Source of the DNA: Selaginella tamariscina
Lineage: Eukaryota; Streptophyta; Lycopodiopsida; Selaginellales; Selaginellaceae
NCBI GenBank assembly: GCA_003024785.1
Contig: PUQB01000225.1
Span: 310,001-374,000, forward strand
DNA length: 64,000 nt
Reading direction: 5' to 3'
Shown: one piece after another, positions 24,481-36,278 of the stretch
Numbering within the stretch: the first letter of the stretch is position 1
Layout of the letters: each line of letters opens with the position of its first letter
Notes under the pieces: generated by a model
What the model was told of the DNA's origin: nothing
The model's database searches: none
The model's input: only the letters and a program-made list of their open reading frames with translations
Made by a program: the position numbers and the translations under genes

Positions 24481-25260
24481 GATAGTAATTGGCAAGTCCC
24501 ATGAAACCTGCAACTCTCGAACATTTTTGGAGCTAGCCAATTAGTCACAACCTCGACTTTCTTGGGATCAGGAGCAATGCCATGTGCTGAAACAATGTGA
24601 CCAAGGTATTCTACCTCCTCCTTGAAGAAGTCACATTTAGATTCCTTTGTATAAAGCTTATGCATTCTCAATACAGTCAGAACCATTTGCAACTATTGCA
24701 CATGCTCCTCCCATGTCTTGCTATAGATGAGAATATCATCTAAGAATACTTCGACAAACTTATCAATATACTCAGCAAAAATCGAATTCATTAAATTCAT
24801 AAACGTAGCAGGAGCATAGGTTAAACCAAATGGCATAACAATAAACTCAAAATGTCCATGCCTCGTCCAAAAAGCCATCTTCAGAACATCCTGCTCCCTC
24901 ACTACTATCTGATTATAGCTGCTCCTCAAATCAATTTTGCTGAAATATCGTGCTCCCGCAAGGCTTGTTCAAGGCACGATAATCAATGTACATCCGCATT
25001 GACCCGTCCTTCTTACGAACGAGCAACACCGGCGCTCCATATGGTGACTTACTAGGAGGAATAAATCCTTGAGCAAGTAATGCCTCAACTTGTTTCTTCA
25101 CTTCAAGCTCCTCTAAGTAGCTTAACCGATATGGACTTCATGATATTGGTTTACTCCCTGGTTCCAACTCAATCTCATGTTGGACGCCCCGTTCATGTAG
25201 GCAATTCATCAAGAAACACATCCTTGAATTCTGCCTTTAGTCACAAAATCTTGGCACCCT
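24380..25260 (-). pseudogene. Reverse transcriptase of element H
   Basis: Has [17 protein letters not shown] and NKP-type segments near 24970-25045, [23 protein letters not shown] near 24830 and the catalytic FLDDILIYS box near 24740, then KCDFFKEEVEYLGHIVSAHG. Frames change near 24500, 24690 and 24930. A segment around 24955 (the VDYRALN block) is short or deleted. Confidence 0.85.
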
Positions 25261-25261
25261 C

Positions 25262-25329
25262 GGTCAACATTGACCATTGACCATTGACCACAGTCACTGT
25301 TGACCATTGACCAGTCAACAATGGTGACC
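25262..25329. repeat. TTGACC short tandem cluster
   Basis: Seven TTGAC cores in 68 bp, five on the plus strand (ATTGACC or GTTGACC) and two on the minus strand (GGTCAAC, AGTCAAC). TTGAC(C/T) is the W-box core bound by plant WRKY factors. The cluster lies at the truncated 5' side of element H and may instead be a coding microsatellite of that element. Confidence 0.7.
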
Positions 25330-25330
25330 C

Positions 25331-25982
25331 CGGATGTTGATCGCAGTCCCCCTATGTTTTGGTGTTAAGATTTTCTTTGCTCAACACAATCAATGTATTG
25401 ACACTTTTTTCAATTAATGTTTTAATATTTTAATTACTTCCTAATAAATAACAATCTTTGTTTTTCTTTACAATTAGTTGTCTTATATTTCACATCATCC
25501 TTTTTACTTTTCTCTTCTCAGTCTTTTTTTTTTTTAAAATTTCCTTTTTTTTTCTAAGATTTTCATACTTTAAAAAAAAATAAAATTCATAACTTTATTG
25601 TGTTTCTTCATGAGAATATTAATACTCAAATATAGACTTTACAACATAAATTAAAGAAATTTAAGTTGGAATATGAAACATTACAAAAATGCAATATTAA
25701 TTTCTAATGAATTGGTTCTTTTGAATAAAAAGCAAACATGATAATAGAAATAAAATATCATATATATGATGAATATATTATTATTTAGCAAGACCTATCT
25801 TACTAGAGTACAATAGAAATTTATTTGATTGTGGAATGTATAGATTTGAAAATTAAAAATTATAGACAATAGTTGGTAATTCAGTTTGTGTGCCAGCTAA
25901 TAGTATAAGTTTATTCAATCTCTTAACAATAAGCATCTTGTGACACAACATGTGAATTTTTTAGATTTTTTTTTCCAGTAAG
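25331..25982. other. AT-rich gene-free interval
   Basis: Homopolymer-rich (T and A runs near 25520-25580). No frame, RNA gene or terminal repeat was seen. If H were complete, its 5' LTR would be expected about here, but no copy of 23069-23295 is found. Confidence 0.55.
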
Positions 25983-26911
25983 TTGGACACAATATAGGTC
26001 ATACATATAAACACATGTACATTTGGCATGCTTGGCATGCATAAAAGTTTAAGAGATATAAGATCTTGATAAGCATCATTTGTTTGTGGTGACTAAAAAA
26101 TAAAAGCCTTTGTTGTAGTATATCAACCAATTTCACAACATTTTTTTGTTCCTCCTTTCATACTCGCAAACCTCTACAAAATCAAATAGCTTTGTTATTG
26201 AAGGTGTTTGTCCGCTTTAGTTCAATTTGACAAAGATGTCCCTAAATTGTTGGACAAATGCAGTTGTTGCATATTGGTAATGCCGCTTCTTGGACTAGTA
26301 ATTTCTTGAATTGAATGGTTGTTGGATGGAAGTGCTTGCGGTCTTGTGAGTACCTTTCCATGTATGTCTTGAGAGGCATGTTTTTATTCTCTTCTTTATC
26401 TTTTCCAAAAAGCACAATGTAATTATTCACCATGTTCCATAGCATTGGCCATACCTTTCTTAAAAGGATCATATGTTTTTAGGTCAAGAGAGTAAATGAC
26501 ATGATTGGCCAAAAACTTGTAGGGTTTGTCATCAAATAATAGAATGTCAAGATTATCACTTCATTCTGAAAATGTGGTTCAAAATGATTGTTTCATCCTT
26601 TATAAAGTAACATTGATGTGGATCTTACACATCCATGTTGCCCATGCTCTTGTATTAATCTTGATACTACACGGCGGCAACATGAGTATCAATAACAAAT
26701 GCACAAGGTCTTGCATTCTTGCACATTTCTATGGCTCAAATATAAATAGGGGTGCCTTTACCATTGAGGAAACAAAGAAAGTCCTAGGTTCATATCTGTT
26801 TAATCTAGAACCATGACCTTTTGAAGGTCAATTTTCACATCTTTTTGCAACTTAGTGTTCTTGTGTTTGTGTCTTAGCACATTGTTCAAGTCAAGGATTG
26901 TGATGAGATTT
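25983..26911 (-). repeat. Right arm of the inverted repeat, coding-like remnant
   Basis: Inverted relative to 22331-23068. On the minus strand 26242-26540 reads NHVIYSLDLKTYDPFKKGMANAMEHGE, a stop, then NNYIVLFGKDKEENKNMPLKTYMERYSQDRKHF. A conserved protein remnant in both arms argues for a transposon or gene family of unknown type, not random repeat. Stops and frame changes show decay. Confidence 0.68.
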
Positions 26912-27559
26912 CTTTTGAATCCACCAATTAGCCAATCATTACTATTGTAAGTGGAATATGTTTTCATTAAAGAGAAAGCTCAATTACTTGAATTGGGCCT
27001 GGATGCTACTAGCTACTGCATTTGTGAACAAAATCGTTCTCGTTCACTCTCTATTTGTTCCACTTTTCAGAGTGCCTAGTATAAAGAGCATGAAGGCCTT
27101 GGATTCTTTGCTACAATTCCTTATGACTAAGAAATTTTAATTTTTTTTGTAGATGACACTTTTTCTTGTCCATCTTCACATCTATTTGTTGTAGAGATCT
27201 TTTTAGCGGTTTCATAGTCCACATCGTGTGTTGATCTACACCACACATGGTTCATTATAGAACAAAAGTGATCAAGTAAAAAAACAAACTTAATATCTCC
27301 AAGGGAATGAGTTGAAAACTATGAACTACCAATGCTAAAATCTTTTCCCAGGATTTATTGAATATTTTTATCTGCATCAAATAAGATATGAAGCTAGATG
27401 CATCTCGTTTTTTATGTAGGAATTACCTGCATTTCTACCACTAGCTAAGGCATTTTATATGTGAACTTTTATCACCACATGCTATTCTATTTTGTCTAGA
27501 AGAAATCAATTAGACAAGAAGCCCATCAAACAAGATTATTCTTGTTAAATTGTAAACCA

Positions 27560-27905
27560 TTACCTTACATGGCACCAATAAGGTTATTTTTAATGCATGT
27601 TGATGTTCTTGCTATAGTGTTACCTAGAATCATAACTACGTTTCCATAGTTAATAAACAATAATAGTTGTAAATAAAACTTACCTTCAATTTGATTAATA
27701 AAATTAGCAATAGGAAGTTCCTCTGTGTCTTTTGAAATGTGATCTTTTGGAATGAGGTCTTTCTCTTTTGAAAGGTGGTCTATGTCTTTTGGAATTTGGC
27801 ATGTTTTTGATAAGATTTCATTAGGACCTCTGACAAATGCTAGATTAAAAAATGCAAGTAAGAAGTGTCTTGTTTCAATCTTTATCATTTTGTCAATCAC
27901 CTAGT
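27560..27905 (-). pseudogene. Unknown coding remnant
   Basis: An open stretch of about 110 codons on the minus strand with FNLAFVRGPNEILSKTCQIPKDIDHL. I do not recognise it. It lies in the same orientation as the remnant at 25983-26911 and could be another exon of the same decayed gene, but no splice link can be shown. Confidence 0.3.
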
Positions 27906-29942
27906 TTAGAGACTGGATCTTTAACATCACTTCCAACTCAAGCATTCTTCTTAGGTTTAATTGTATTTTGTGGACTTTTATGTTGTTTGAACAAAGAAAA
28001 ATCTTATCACTAAAACATAGCAGTGGTTGCCACCAACATTCTCGTATTAAGGGACTATTGGAATATAGAGATGAGAGAAAGAGTACTTATCAGACTTTAG
28101 AAGGTTGGGTAAGGGTAAGGATGGCAATGTATGTAACAAGAAGCAATACTGCGGATCCCATCATAGTACTAAGTAGTGAAAAGTATACATCAAAACATAG
28201 AGATAAGTAAGAGAAGACAAATTGAGAGTAAGAAGAGTCTTATATTATGTCTGCACATGGCACATAGTACAATTTTATAGTATACTTGGGATGCTTGTTC
28301 TATTTTGTCTATTTATACACATATTCCTAGTATGTACTAACAATTTCCGTAACTTCCTCCTAGCCTTATCCTTTCAGTTATCGTAACTCCTTATTCTTAT
28401 ATTTATCCTGATGGGTTGTACTCCGCCTCAAACATCGTATTGCAATAGTGAGCATATCGTATTATGTTAGTGTCCTGTATTTCTGTGTTTCCTTCCTACT
28501 CTTGGGTTATTTACAATATATATTTTTTTGATGTTTTTCCCATTATATGCCTAAAGAAATAAACATAACTAAGAAATCTCAAGATGACTAACTACGATCC
28601 TAACATATGTCAACCTAACTTTAATGTTTTCTGCAAAGTTGAATATGAAGTTAGTATACAAAGAACAAATATCTTACCTTTTTTCCCTTCTCTTTTTGTT
28701 AGACCATGGTTGTATATGAGTCCCTTCCCCTTTTTGTTCACATGGCCCTTTGGTTCTTCTTTATTTTCATCCTCTTCGTCCTTTGCCTCCTCTTCATCAT
28801 CCTCTTCCTCTTGTTACTCAATTAAGGTTTTCATGATGGCCCTTTTCACAGTTGGTGCTAGGGATCATGTTCAAAAGAATGCAGGTAAGGTAATGCCACT
28901 AATATCTTTTTTGTTTTGACTAGCTCATAAGAGTTTCTATGATTCTTTTCTTTACTTAGGTGTGTGTTGTACTTCCAAAACAATATCATCATCGGCATAC
29001 ATCCATCTCTCCTCTTTGTAGCATGTTATTTAAAGTTTCTATTAGTTTCACCCATTTCTTCTGCATGTCTCTTCTTTTAAACAAGTCTTTAGCACAACAT
29101 CATCTTTGCTTTCTTCTATAGGCATCATCTTCATGCTTTCAAAGGACAAGTTTGATTTCTCAAGAACTTGCAGTAAGGGGAGAAGAGAGCTTAGTTTCAC
29201 TAGGGCCCCAACAAAAAAAGTTTCATCCTTTGGAGCACACAATAACACTTCCTCCATAATGAAAGACACGTCTTCCCTCTAGTTGTCTACATGTGAATCA
29301 ATGTAGAAGAAGCAAACACATCGTTTCTGCCCCATAAGAACACACACTGTCCAAAGTTCCATGAGTTGTTTGATAAAATCAATGTAGCATGTAACCCTTT
29401 GTTGTCAAGTCGTTGTTTGATTTTGAGGCTTTCCTACAAATCGGCAACAATAGACTCAACTTCAATACACTCTTCCCTCTTCGGCATCACAAGCACCCTA
29501 TCCAAGAGAGCGCCCCCTTTGTTTCAATTTTAGGTAATTCAACGGCAACAAAGAACAACTCATCATTTGTCATTCCTTTGGTGTTCCTCAGTGTATAGCC
29601 CTTTGGTCCTATTTGCTACGGACCTTTGGAGTTTTTGGCTTCATCTTGAGGTCATGTATTCTTCTTCTCAATAGCAGCCACACAAACTTCGTAATGGTTT
29701 TTTAGAACTTCCATCCACAAGTTGAATGTTTCGTCATTGATCATGAATATTTGGCATCATATTTTAGAATTTGATATGTCAAATATTGGCATAAACATGT
29801 GGTGGAAGTCCAACTAAACACCATAGTCCTACAAGAGAAAAAGTTGTTATCATAATGAGAACAATCTTGTTATGATGTACATTTGACTTGCATGGCTACG
29901 AGTAGTTTGCAAACCTACTATCATAGTTTTTACTATGACTAC
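27906..29942. other. Low-information interval with weak minus-strand open stretches
   Basis: Mostly gene-free. A 73-codon minus-strand stretch at 29048-29269 (EEVLLCAPKDETFFVGALVKL) may be a further fragment of the unknown decayed gene. A CTCCTC/TCTTCC-rich microsatellite-like segment lies at 28760-28815. Nothing else is supportable. Confidence 0.4.
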
Positions 29943-30666
29943 TGTTAACATGAGGAAAACTTTTATGAATGCTTATTTTTGTGTGCAAAATTTGCATTTT
30001 AAATGTATATTTTGCACTTTTAAGATTAGCAAAGTTAATTAATTGTGATTACAGCTGATTGATTTAGATATATTAAGATAACTACATTCAAGATACCAAA
30101 ATGTATCTTAAAAAAAGCATTGCTGTCATGTGTGCAATAATCAATGTTCACAATGCAAGAAAAGCTTTCCTAATTAAAGATTAGGGAATTTTGTTCTTAT
30201 ATTAGCTATATATATCACTTATCTCATCTCTAAGGTCAAGAATAGAATTTTGCTTTGGCCAGTGCCATGTTATAATATTGAACAATATATTCAATATATA
30301 TTCATATATAATAATCATGCACTTGCTTTACTAAATGATTATAAGAGATAACAAGTGTGAAGACTTACTTCTCTCTTAAGGATTCTCTCTCTCTCATGCA
30401 TAGCTCTCCATAGCTCTTCATAGTCTTCTTAACCCCCTTCTTACCTTACTTGCCCTAACCAAATTCTGTCCTCATCAACTGTCATAATTGTTTATTTCCT
30501 GCCAGCGTAGGATCCTTCTTTCTACTGTAGGAATTTTTCTATCATTGTAGGATTTTTCCTGTACCCATAAGATTTTTTGTACTACACCTTTCCTATGAAT
30601 TTCCTTCACCATAGGAAAGTTCTATGTATGCTATGCTCTTACATGCTTTATTTTTGGCCCTTAACA
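29943..30666 (-). repeat. Solo LTR of the F-type Ty3 family
   Basis: On the minus strand it begins TGTTAAGGGCCAAAAATAAAG and ends ...TCATGTTAACA, following the F LTR (TGTTAGAGGCCAAAAATATA ... CATGTTAACA) along its length with indels. Its 724 bp are longer than the F LTRs. Flanks ACTAC (29938-29942) and ACTCC (30667-30671) look like an eroded 5-bp target duplication. There is no internal region on either side, so it arose by LTR-LTR recombination. Confidence 0.8.
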
Positions 30667-31844
30667 ACTCCTCTTTGGATGTTGACTTTTGTTACTTCCC
30701 AAACTATGTTGACAAACTTTAAATGTAGTAAGAAATAGGGCCGCTTAATAGGGTGTTATTAAGTATTTGTAGAAAACTCTAGGCAAAGCTAGAACTTACC
30801 CTCTAAAAAATTCTTATCTTGGTTTTCTGCACATAATATAGTTCAAGTGTATAATATTGAAAATGCAACTGTTTATGGAATGGAAATTAATTTAGAAGTG
30901 CTAATTATTCAAATTAGTGGAGATGTTATACTTTGATATAATTTCGGGGAAAATGTTTACATAATCAGTTTGAGAGCTAGAAATGAATATAATGTTATAA
31001 GCATGCGGTATTATAAGTTCATGAAGACTCTTATTATAAAAATTAAACTTTAAAATTCAGTATTTTAAACTTAATGAGATAAGGAGTTTAAAAATTATTA
31101 AATAAACTTAGTTCTTGTGCTTTTTAAGAAATGAGATCAATGTTAAAGTGCCAATTAAATACACATGATATCTAGAGATTGCCAATTGAGGCACTAGGTA
31201 TGGGTTTAGCTTCCTAGTTTCCAATCAGTTTGTTATAAGGTTATGTTAATTTATACTTTCTCCATGAATTGGTCAATGTTGGGGAAGAGTACAAGGCTAG
31301 TTGCTAAACATGAAGGATAAATGAAACCTTGTGATATACATGTGTAGATCCATGCACCTCTAGATTGCCTTTGGCCAGATTGACATGTTTATAAGAATAG
31401 GGTTTTGAGGATTGTACTCTTAAATGTAATATCAAAAGAAACTTAAGCTTGGTTCCAATAAAAAGTTTCATACCTAGTCTAACGTAACTATACATTAATG
31501 AGGATAGGTTTAGTAGCAAACCCTTATTTAAGGGGTGATAAAAAACATCGAGGGATGCAAAAATGTAATGCTATAATACTATAGCATGTGGAGATGTGAA
31601 ATCATTAGAAAGTTTATGAAACATAAGGTGTTGGGTTAAGCATTTGAGATGGACTCAAAGTGTTTGTTGTGCACTTGATAATACTAGGGTCGCTAACTAC
31701 TTTTGAAATTAAGAAATAAACCACCTAGGGGTCGGCAAACAATATTAACTAAAAGCATCTAATATAAATTTTAGTTAAGTAAAGAAATTAACCTTTATGA
31801 TGTTTACATTTGAGTGACAGACTTTGCAAATGTGCAAAGATCTT
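30667..31844. other. AT-rich gene-free interval
   Basis: No coding, RNA or repeat boundary recognised between the solo LTR and the 3' LTR of element E. Confidence 0.55.
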
Positions 31845-32386
31845 TGTTAAACAGGAAAAGGGCTCTCTGCCTCACCTTTTCCTATTTAACCTGTTTCCTT
31901 CACGCAGACAGGAAACCTTTCATACAACGTACAGGAAAGGCTACACCCTTTCCTTTCTCAACTCTCAATATATCTGTATATATATATATATCAGACTTCT
32001 CCCAGTGCCACTATGACTGGTCTCCAAAGTCAAGGGCAAGAACGGATTTTGGCTATTGCCTTGTTAGATCCATTCATTGAGAGTACATAACACACACACA
32101 AGATTCTCTAATATGCACCTTTCATTACTAACATGAATACAAAAGACAAAGTGTAGAGAACCTTTATCTCCTGCTAAAACTTCAAATGGAGACCCTTCCT
32201 TCGTTGCCCTAACTTCCCTTAACTACCTTTCTCTCGCCACGTCATCCTTTTCCTTTTCCTTACCTTTTCCTCTCGGTAAGGATTTTCCTCTTCCAAAGCC
32301 TTTCCTTCCATACTTACTACGGACCTTCCTACCCTTATTCTCTCTACAGTAGGACGTCCTATGCTCCTAATATTTTACCTTTAACA
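31845..32386 (-). repeat. 3' LTR of element E
   Basis: 542 bp. On the minus strand it begins TGTTAAAGGTAAAATATTAG and ends CCTGTTTAACA. It contains a short TA run (31976-31991) and shares the AGGAAAAGG/CCTTTTCC word style of the F LTR but is a distinct subfamily. The 5 bp before it on the plus strand are ATCTT. Confidence 0.82.
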
Positions 32387-32401
32387 CTGCCCCCTCCTTA
32401 T
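32387..32401 (-). other. Polypurine tract of element E
   Basis: On the minus strand AATAAGGAGGGGGCAG abuts the LTR start. Confidence 0.7.
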
Positions 32402-32415
32402 TTGTTGCTGTGTCC

Positions 32416-34616
32416 TCACGGCAACACATCCTGCGCATCATCCTGATATTCCACCTCCTCCTGATCCTTATACTTCTGAAACTCCGCCTTTTCCTTATCG
32501 AGCTCCTGCTGCACCATTGCTACCTGAAGACGAAACGCCTGCGTCTCCTTCCTAAGCTGCTCGTTCTCGTCCTGAAGACGCTGGAACTCGTCCACCACCA
32601 CCGACAATATAGTGGCAGTCTGCTGGGTTTCATCTCTTGCTCGCACTAACCTCTGGAACAATGTCATCGGCTCTTGTGACGTCACCGTGGGCTTAAGCTC
32701 CACCACCGGACTTGGAGTCCTCTGCTTAATCGGTCGCTGAATCCCCTTACTCACAAGTCCCTGGAGTGCCGTCATCTTCGGCGCCATCACGCTCTCCACT
32801 GCTTGTACAATGAGCCGCTGAATGTCTGCCCTATCTTTAATCGTGTACCCAGCGTTGACCAAATGATTGAATAGACTCGCCGCCATCTGAGTTGCGTCCA
32901 AAGCCTCATTCCCTCCTCCAACGACCTGTTCCACCATCTCCGACTGAAGCTGCGCTAGAACCTGTGCAAACTGAATTTGCGTGTCTGTAGTCTGCACCTC
33001 TTTTCGCGCAAACGCCTTCCTGCGCTTGAAGGAGATATCCGCCTGCATTCCGCCGTCAAGATTCTGCTGATTCGGCTCCTCCTCTCCAGGCGGAAATCAG
33101 TCACCGGCATACCCTGCGACCCACTTCCCCGATACATCCCTCGTCCATACATACCTGTATGTGTGCGTGGAGAATGCTGAAAGGGCGGCGGATTGAACTG
33201 ATGCCTCGGAAACTTCGCTCCCCGCGCCATCTCCTCAGCTTCTCTCGCAATTCCCACTACTTCCTCATCGGTTATATCCACCGTTGTGGGTGTAACCGTC
33301 GGAAAGGGAATATCCGAGGATACTTTCTGCTTGTCCCCGATCTCCACCGTCTGTTCCCCAACCGTTGGCTCACCCTCATCACATCCCTTCTTCTTAAAGG
33401 GTCTATCTCCCAACGGGATTATCATCATCCGTCTCTCACGCAACAGTTTCATCATATTCTCCTGTTCCTTCCCCATCTGTGGTTCCAGCTCCGACTGAAG
33501 TTTTCCACTCTCCTGCCTGGCTTTTGTTCTCCGTTCCTTCTCAACCTCCTTTGGTTCCTCGTCCTCTCCAGGTTCGTCTTCTTCCTCCTGTTCCATCGAA
33601 GGTTCTTCTTCCCGTATGATCTCTCTAACTGCTCGTCTTCCTCCTCGTCAAGGTCTACCACTATTCTCGGCTCGGAGTTATCCTGTACTCCTAGCTTTGA
33701 CTTCTTACCTTTTCACCCGATCTAGTATTCCTCCTTGCGGTCGTTGATCTCTCGACCTTTGATTTCTTCCTCTTTGGCGTTCTCTCCACCTGTTTCTCCT
33801 CCTCTGCCTGCAGGTCAGCCTCTATTCCTTTTCCCTTCGTCTCCCCCATCTTGCGCTTGGTTTGCTTCTTCTGGAGTGACTCCGTTTCTCTCCTCACTTG
33901 CTTCATACGCGCGACTATCTCCGGCCCCGCCGGTTCGCCGTATTGGCGTACATAATCCGCGATTATCTGTACCCATGTGAAGGCCATCATGGATGAAGGC
34001 TCTCCCTTTTCTCTAACTCCTGCATTGCACAGAGGTGCTCCCTCAGCCTTTTCAGCAAATACCTTGCCACTCCTACTGGCCTCCTTTCCTTTAATCCATC
34101 ATATAAGACATGACCGGATTCGATGCTGTAATATAAGATGTCCGAAATTCAAATGCGTTAACGATAAAATTCATCGCTAACTGCGTTTCCTCCCTCAGTC
34201 GGAAAGCTTCAACCCCACCTTGCTCACATACTGTTTGCCTTCCTTTAAGTACTCTGTAAGGTGTGCCTTCTCGGCCTTTACCTCTCCTTCCGAATGTGGG
34301 AGGTGAAATACCTCCTCCACCAACCTATCGGTGAAAAGGAGTTTCCTCTCCTCTGCATAAGCTACAAATCCTGTATCCGGCTTCTCCACCTTCTCCAAAA
34401 GCATCACTAAGGTGAAGCATTCTTCATCATGAGGCTCGGCATCTCTTAGAATCTCCGCGTATGGCCACAAGCCTATCTCTCGCAGAACCTTCTCCATTTC
34501 ACAGGAAAATCCCATTTGGTGTGCATCAGCTGTACATTCCCCACTCTCTCTCCATCCGGAGGATTCACCAGCTCCCGGCAATTCCGCGCAGACACAAGAC
34601 CCTTCTTTGCCGACAT
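32416..34616 (-). pseudogene. 3' accessory (env-position) region of element E
   Basis: About 2.2 kb directly between the integrase and the 3' LTR. It encodes the counterpart of the F accessory region. The order is an N-terminal domain (SARNCREL ... YAEILRDAEPHDEECFTLVMLLEKV ... GFVAYAEERKLLFTDRLVEEVFHLP ... YLKEGKQYVSKVGLKLSD), a long Lys/Glu-rich middle, then a C-terminal 210-codon open part with coiled-coil heptads (EFQRLQDENEQLRKETQAF). The pol frame runs without a stop into this region, and the upstream DLGF phrase is conserved in F, so it may be made as a Pol extension. Frameshifts near 34195, 33690 and 33000. Function unknown. Confidence 0.65.
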
Positions 34617-34699
34617 CTCTCTCTCACTGCGAAACCCTAGATCTGCTGCCTTGTTTTTCGTGCACTTCAGAGAGCAGAATATGCTCTTCAACTCAACAT

Positions 34700-35560
34700 A
34701 AATATTACTCCCTTCAACGAGGTATTTCCTTATCTTATTAAGGTTAACCTTTCCTTCTATTGTCTCTCCTTCCAATGTTTCCAAATCCACCACACCTTCG
34801 TCCTTTACAGATTTAACCCGAAAAGGGCCTATCCAGTTCAAATTAAACTTTGGCCTATTTCATCCACCTTTCCCCTGTACCAAAGGACGAGATCACCTAC
34901 CTTTATCTCTTTGCCTTTCCTTCGCCTATCTAGCCAAACCTTCCGCCTTCTCTGAATCGCCTGTATCGTCCACAGGGCATGCATTCTCCTCTCATCTAAC
35001 TTCTCTAGCTCTATTAAACGAGCTTCCAAAGACTCCTTCTCCCCCATCCTATATTGAATTGCTATTCTCAAGGATGGCACAATATACTCCATCGGAGTTA
35101 TAGCCTCCAATCCATACGCAAGCTTAAAAGGTGTCGTACCTGTAGTCACCTTATAGGCTGTTCTATAAGCCCATAATACTTCTGGTAACCTTTCATCCCA
35201 ATCCTTCTTATTTTCCTGAACCACCTTCCTTAAAACGTTTTTAAGGACTTTGTTTGTAGATTCAGCTTGTCCATTACCTTGTGGGTAATATGGTGTAGAC
35301 TTCTTATGTTTTATCACAAACTCCCTCATAAGCATTTCTATTGTTTCATTCACGAAATGCTTTCCTCTATCACTACAATTTCCTTAGGAATACCATAACG
35401 TACTATTATAGTATTATATATAACCTTCGCTGTATTATATGCATCAGCCTTTTTCATAGGCTCTGCCTCTACCCATTTAGTCATATAATCTGTTAAAACC
35501 AATATATATTGATTCCTTTTTGAACTTATAGGATTAACTGGTCCTATAAAATCCATTCCC
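34700..35560 (-). pseudogene. Integrase core and C-terminal module of element E
   Basis: [33 protein letters not shown] gives the first catalytic Asp. The second-Asp segment (IxDRGKHF) is broken by a frameshift near 35370. YYPQGNGQAESTNKVLKNVL gives the catalytic Glu near 35270. The GPF/Y-type module (WIGPFRVKSV, GVVDLETLEGE) lies at 34730-34835. Confidence 0.88.
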
Positions 35561-36254
35561 CATTTTTGAAAGGTTCCAATGGTAGAACTGGATTATAAGG
35601 TTGTATTTGTTTCTTTGGAGGCAATTGTGCACGTTGGCATTTATCGCATGCCTTACAATATCTATTTACATCTCTCCATAAAGTAGGCCACCATAACCCT
35701 GCCTGAAGGATTTTCCTTCCTGTTATTTCCTCTGCAAAATGTCCTCCTGCAAGGCCTGAATGAGCCTCTTTAAGAACCTCTGGGGCCTCTAAAGGATCCA
35801 CACACCTTCGTAATACCCCATCGGACCCTAGTTTATACAGCTTTCCTCCCACAAGAGAAAAGTGTCGTGTCCTCACGACAAAGAGCTTCCTTTCATCGGG
35901 CGTCTTATATGTAAGTGGTACTATTCCAGTGGCTAGATATTGTGTAATATGATCTAACCACCTTAATGGAACATCGACACGAAATAAACTGGCATCAGGA
36001 AAGTCATCCATAGTACGAATCGGAAGTTCGCCTGTTTTAATACGACTTAAATGATCAGCCTGTTCGTGTTGCTTTCCAGGTTTATGAATTATTTCAAAAT
36101 CATATTCCTGTAGAAGTAGGAACCACCTGGCTAACCTTCCTGTAAGTACCGGTTTATTAAGTAAATATAATAAAGCTTTATGATCCACAAAAAGTTTTAC
36201 TTTATTAGCCAAAAGATAATGTCTAAATTTGTGGATGGCATATACCATGCCCAA
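35544..36254 (-). CDS. RNase H distal part and integrase zinc domain of element E
   Basis: A 236-codon open segment. It starts in RNase H (MVYAIHKFRHYLL, LFVDHKALLYLL, IHKPGKQHEQADHLSR). It continues through a linker with RTRHFSLVGGKLYKLGSDGVLRRCV into the integrase HHCC domain (EAHSGLAGGHFAEEITGRKILQAGLWWPTLWRDV and CKACDKCQRAQLPPKKQ). This open part belongs to a larger pol polyprotein and is not a free-standing gene. Confidence 0.85.
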   Translation of the reverse strand: MGMVYAIHKFRHYLLANKVKLFVDHKALLYLLNKPVLTGRLARWFLLLQEYDFEIIHKPGKQHEQADHLSRIKTGELPIRTMDDFPDASLFRVDVPLRWLDHITQYLATGIVPLTYKTPDERKLFVVRTRHFSLVGGKLYKLGSDGVLRRCVDPLEAPEVLKEAHSGLAGGHFAEEITGRKILQAGLWWPTLWRDVNRYCKACDKCQRAQLPPKKQIQPYNPVLPLEPFKNGEWIL

Positions 36255-36278
36255 TGCTTCCTTTTCTGTAGTAGTAAT

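Larger units (their letters stand above)
23069..25330 (-). mobile_element. Truncated Ty3-type element H
   Basis: A minus-strand retrotransposon with its 3' LTR at 23069-23295. Going 5' from there come the integrase C-terminal half, RNase H and reverse transcriptase. Gag, protease, the 5' LTR and the catalytic part of the integrase are missing. It sits between two inverted copies of an unknown repeat. Confidence 0.82.

Noticed and set aside
33159..33725. 188-codon plus-strand frame opposite element E
   Set aside because: It is antisense to the low-complexity part of the accessory region. Leu/Ser/Phe richness is the complement of Glu/Lys-rich coding.
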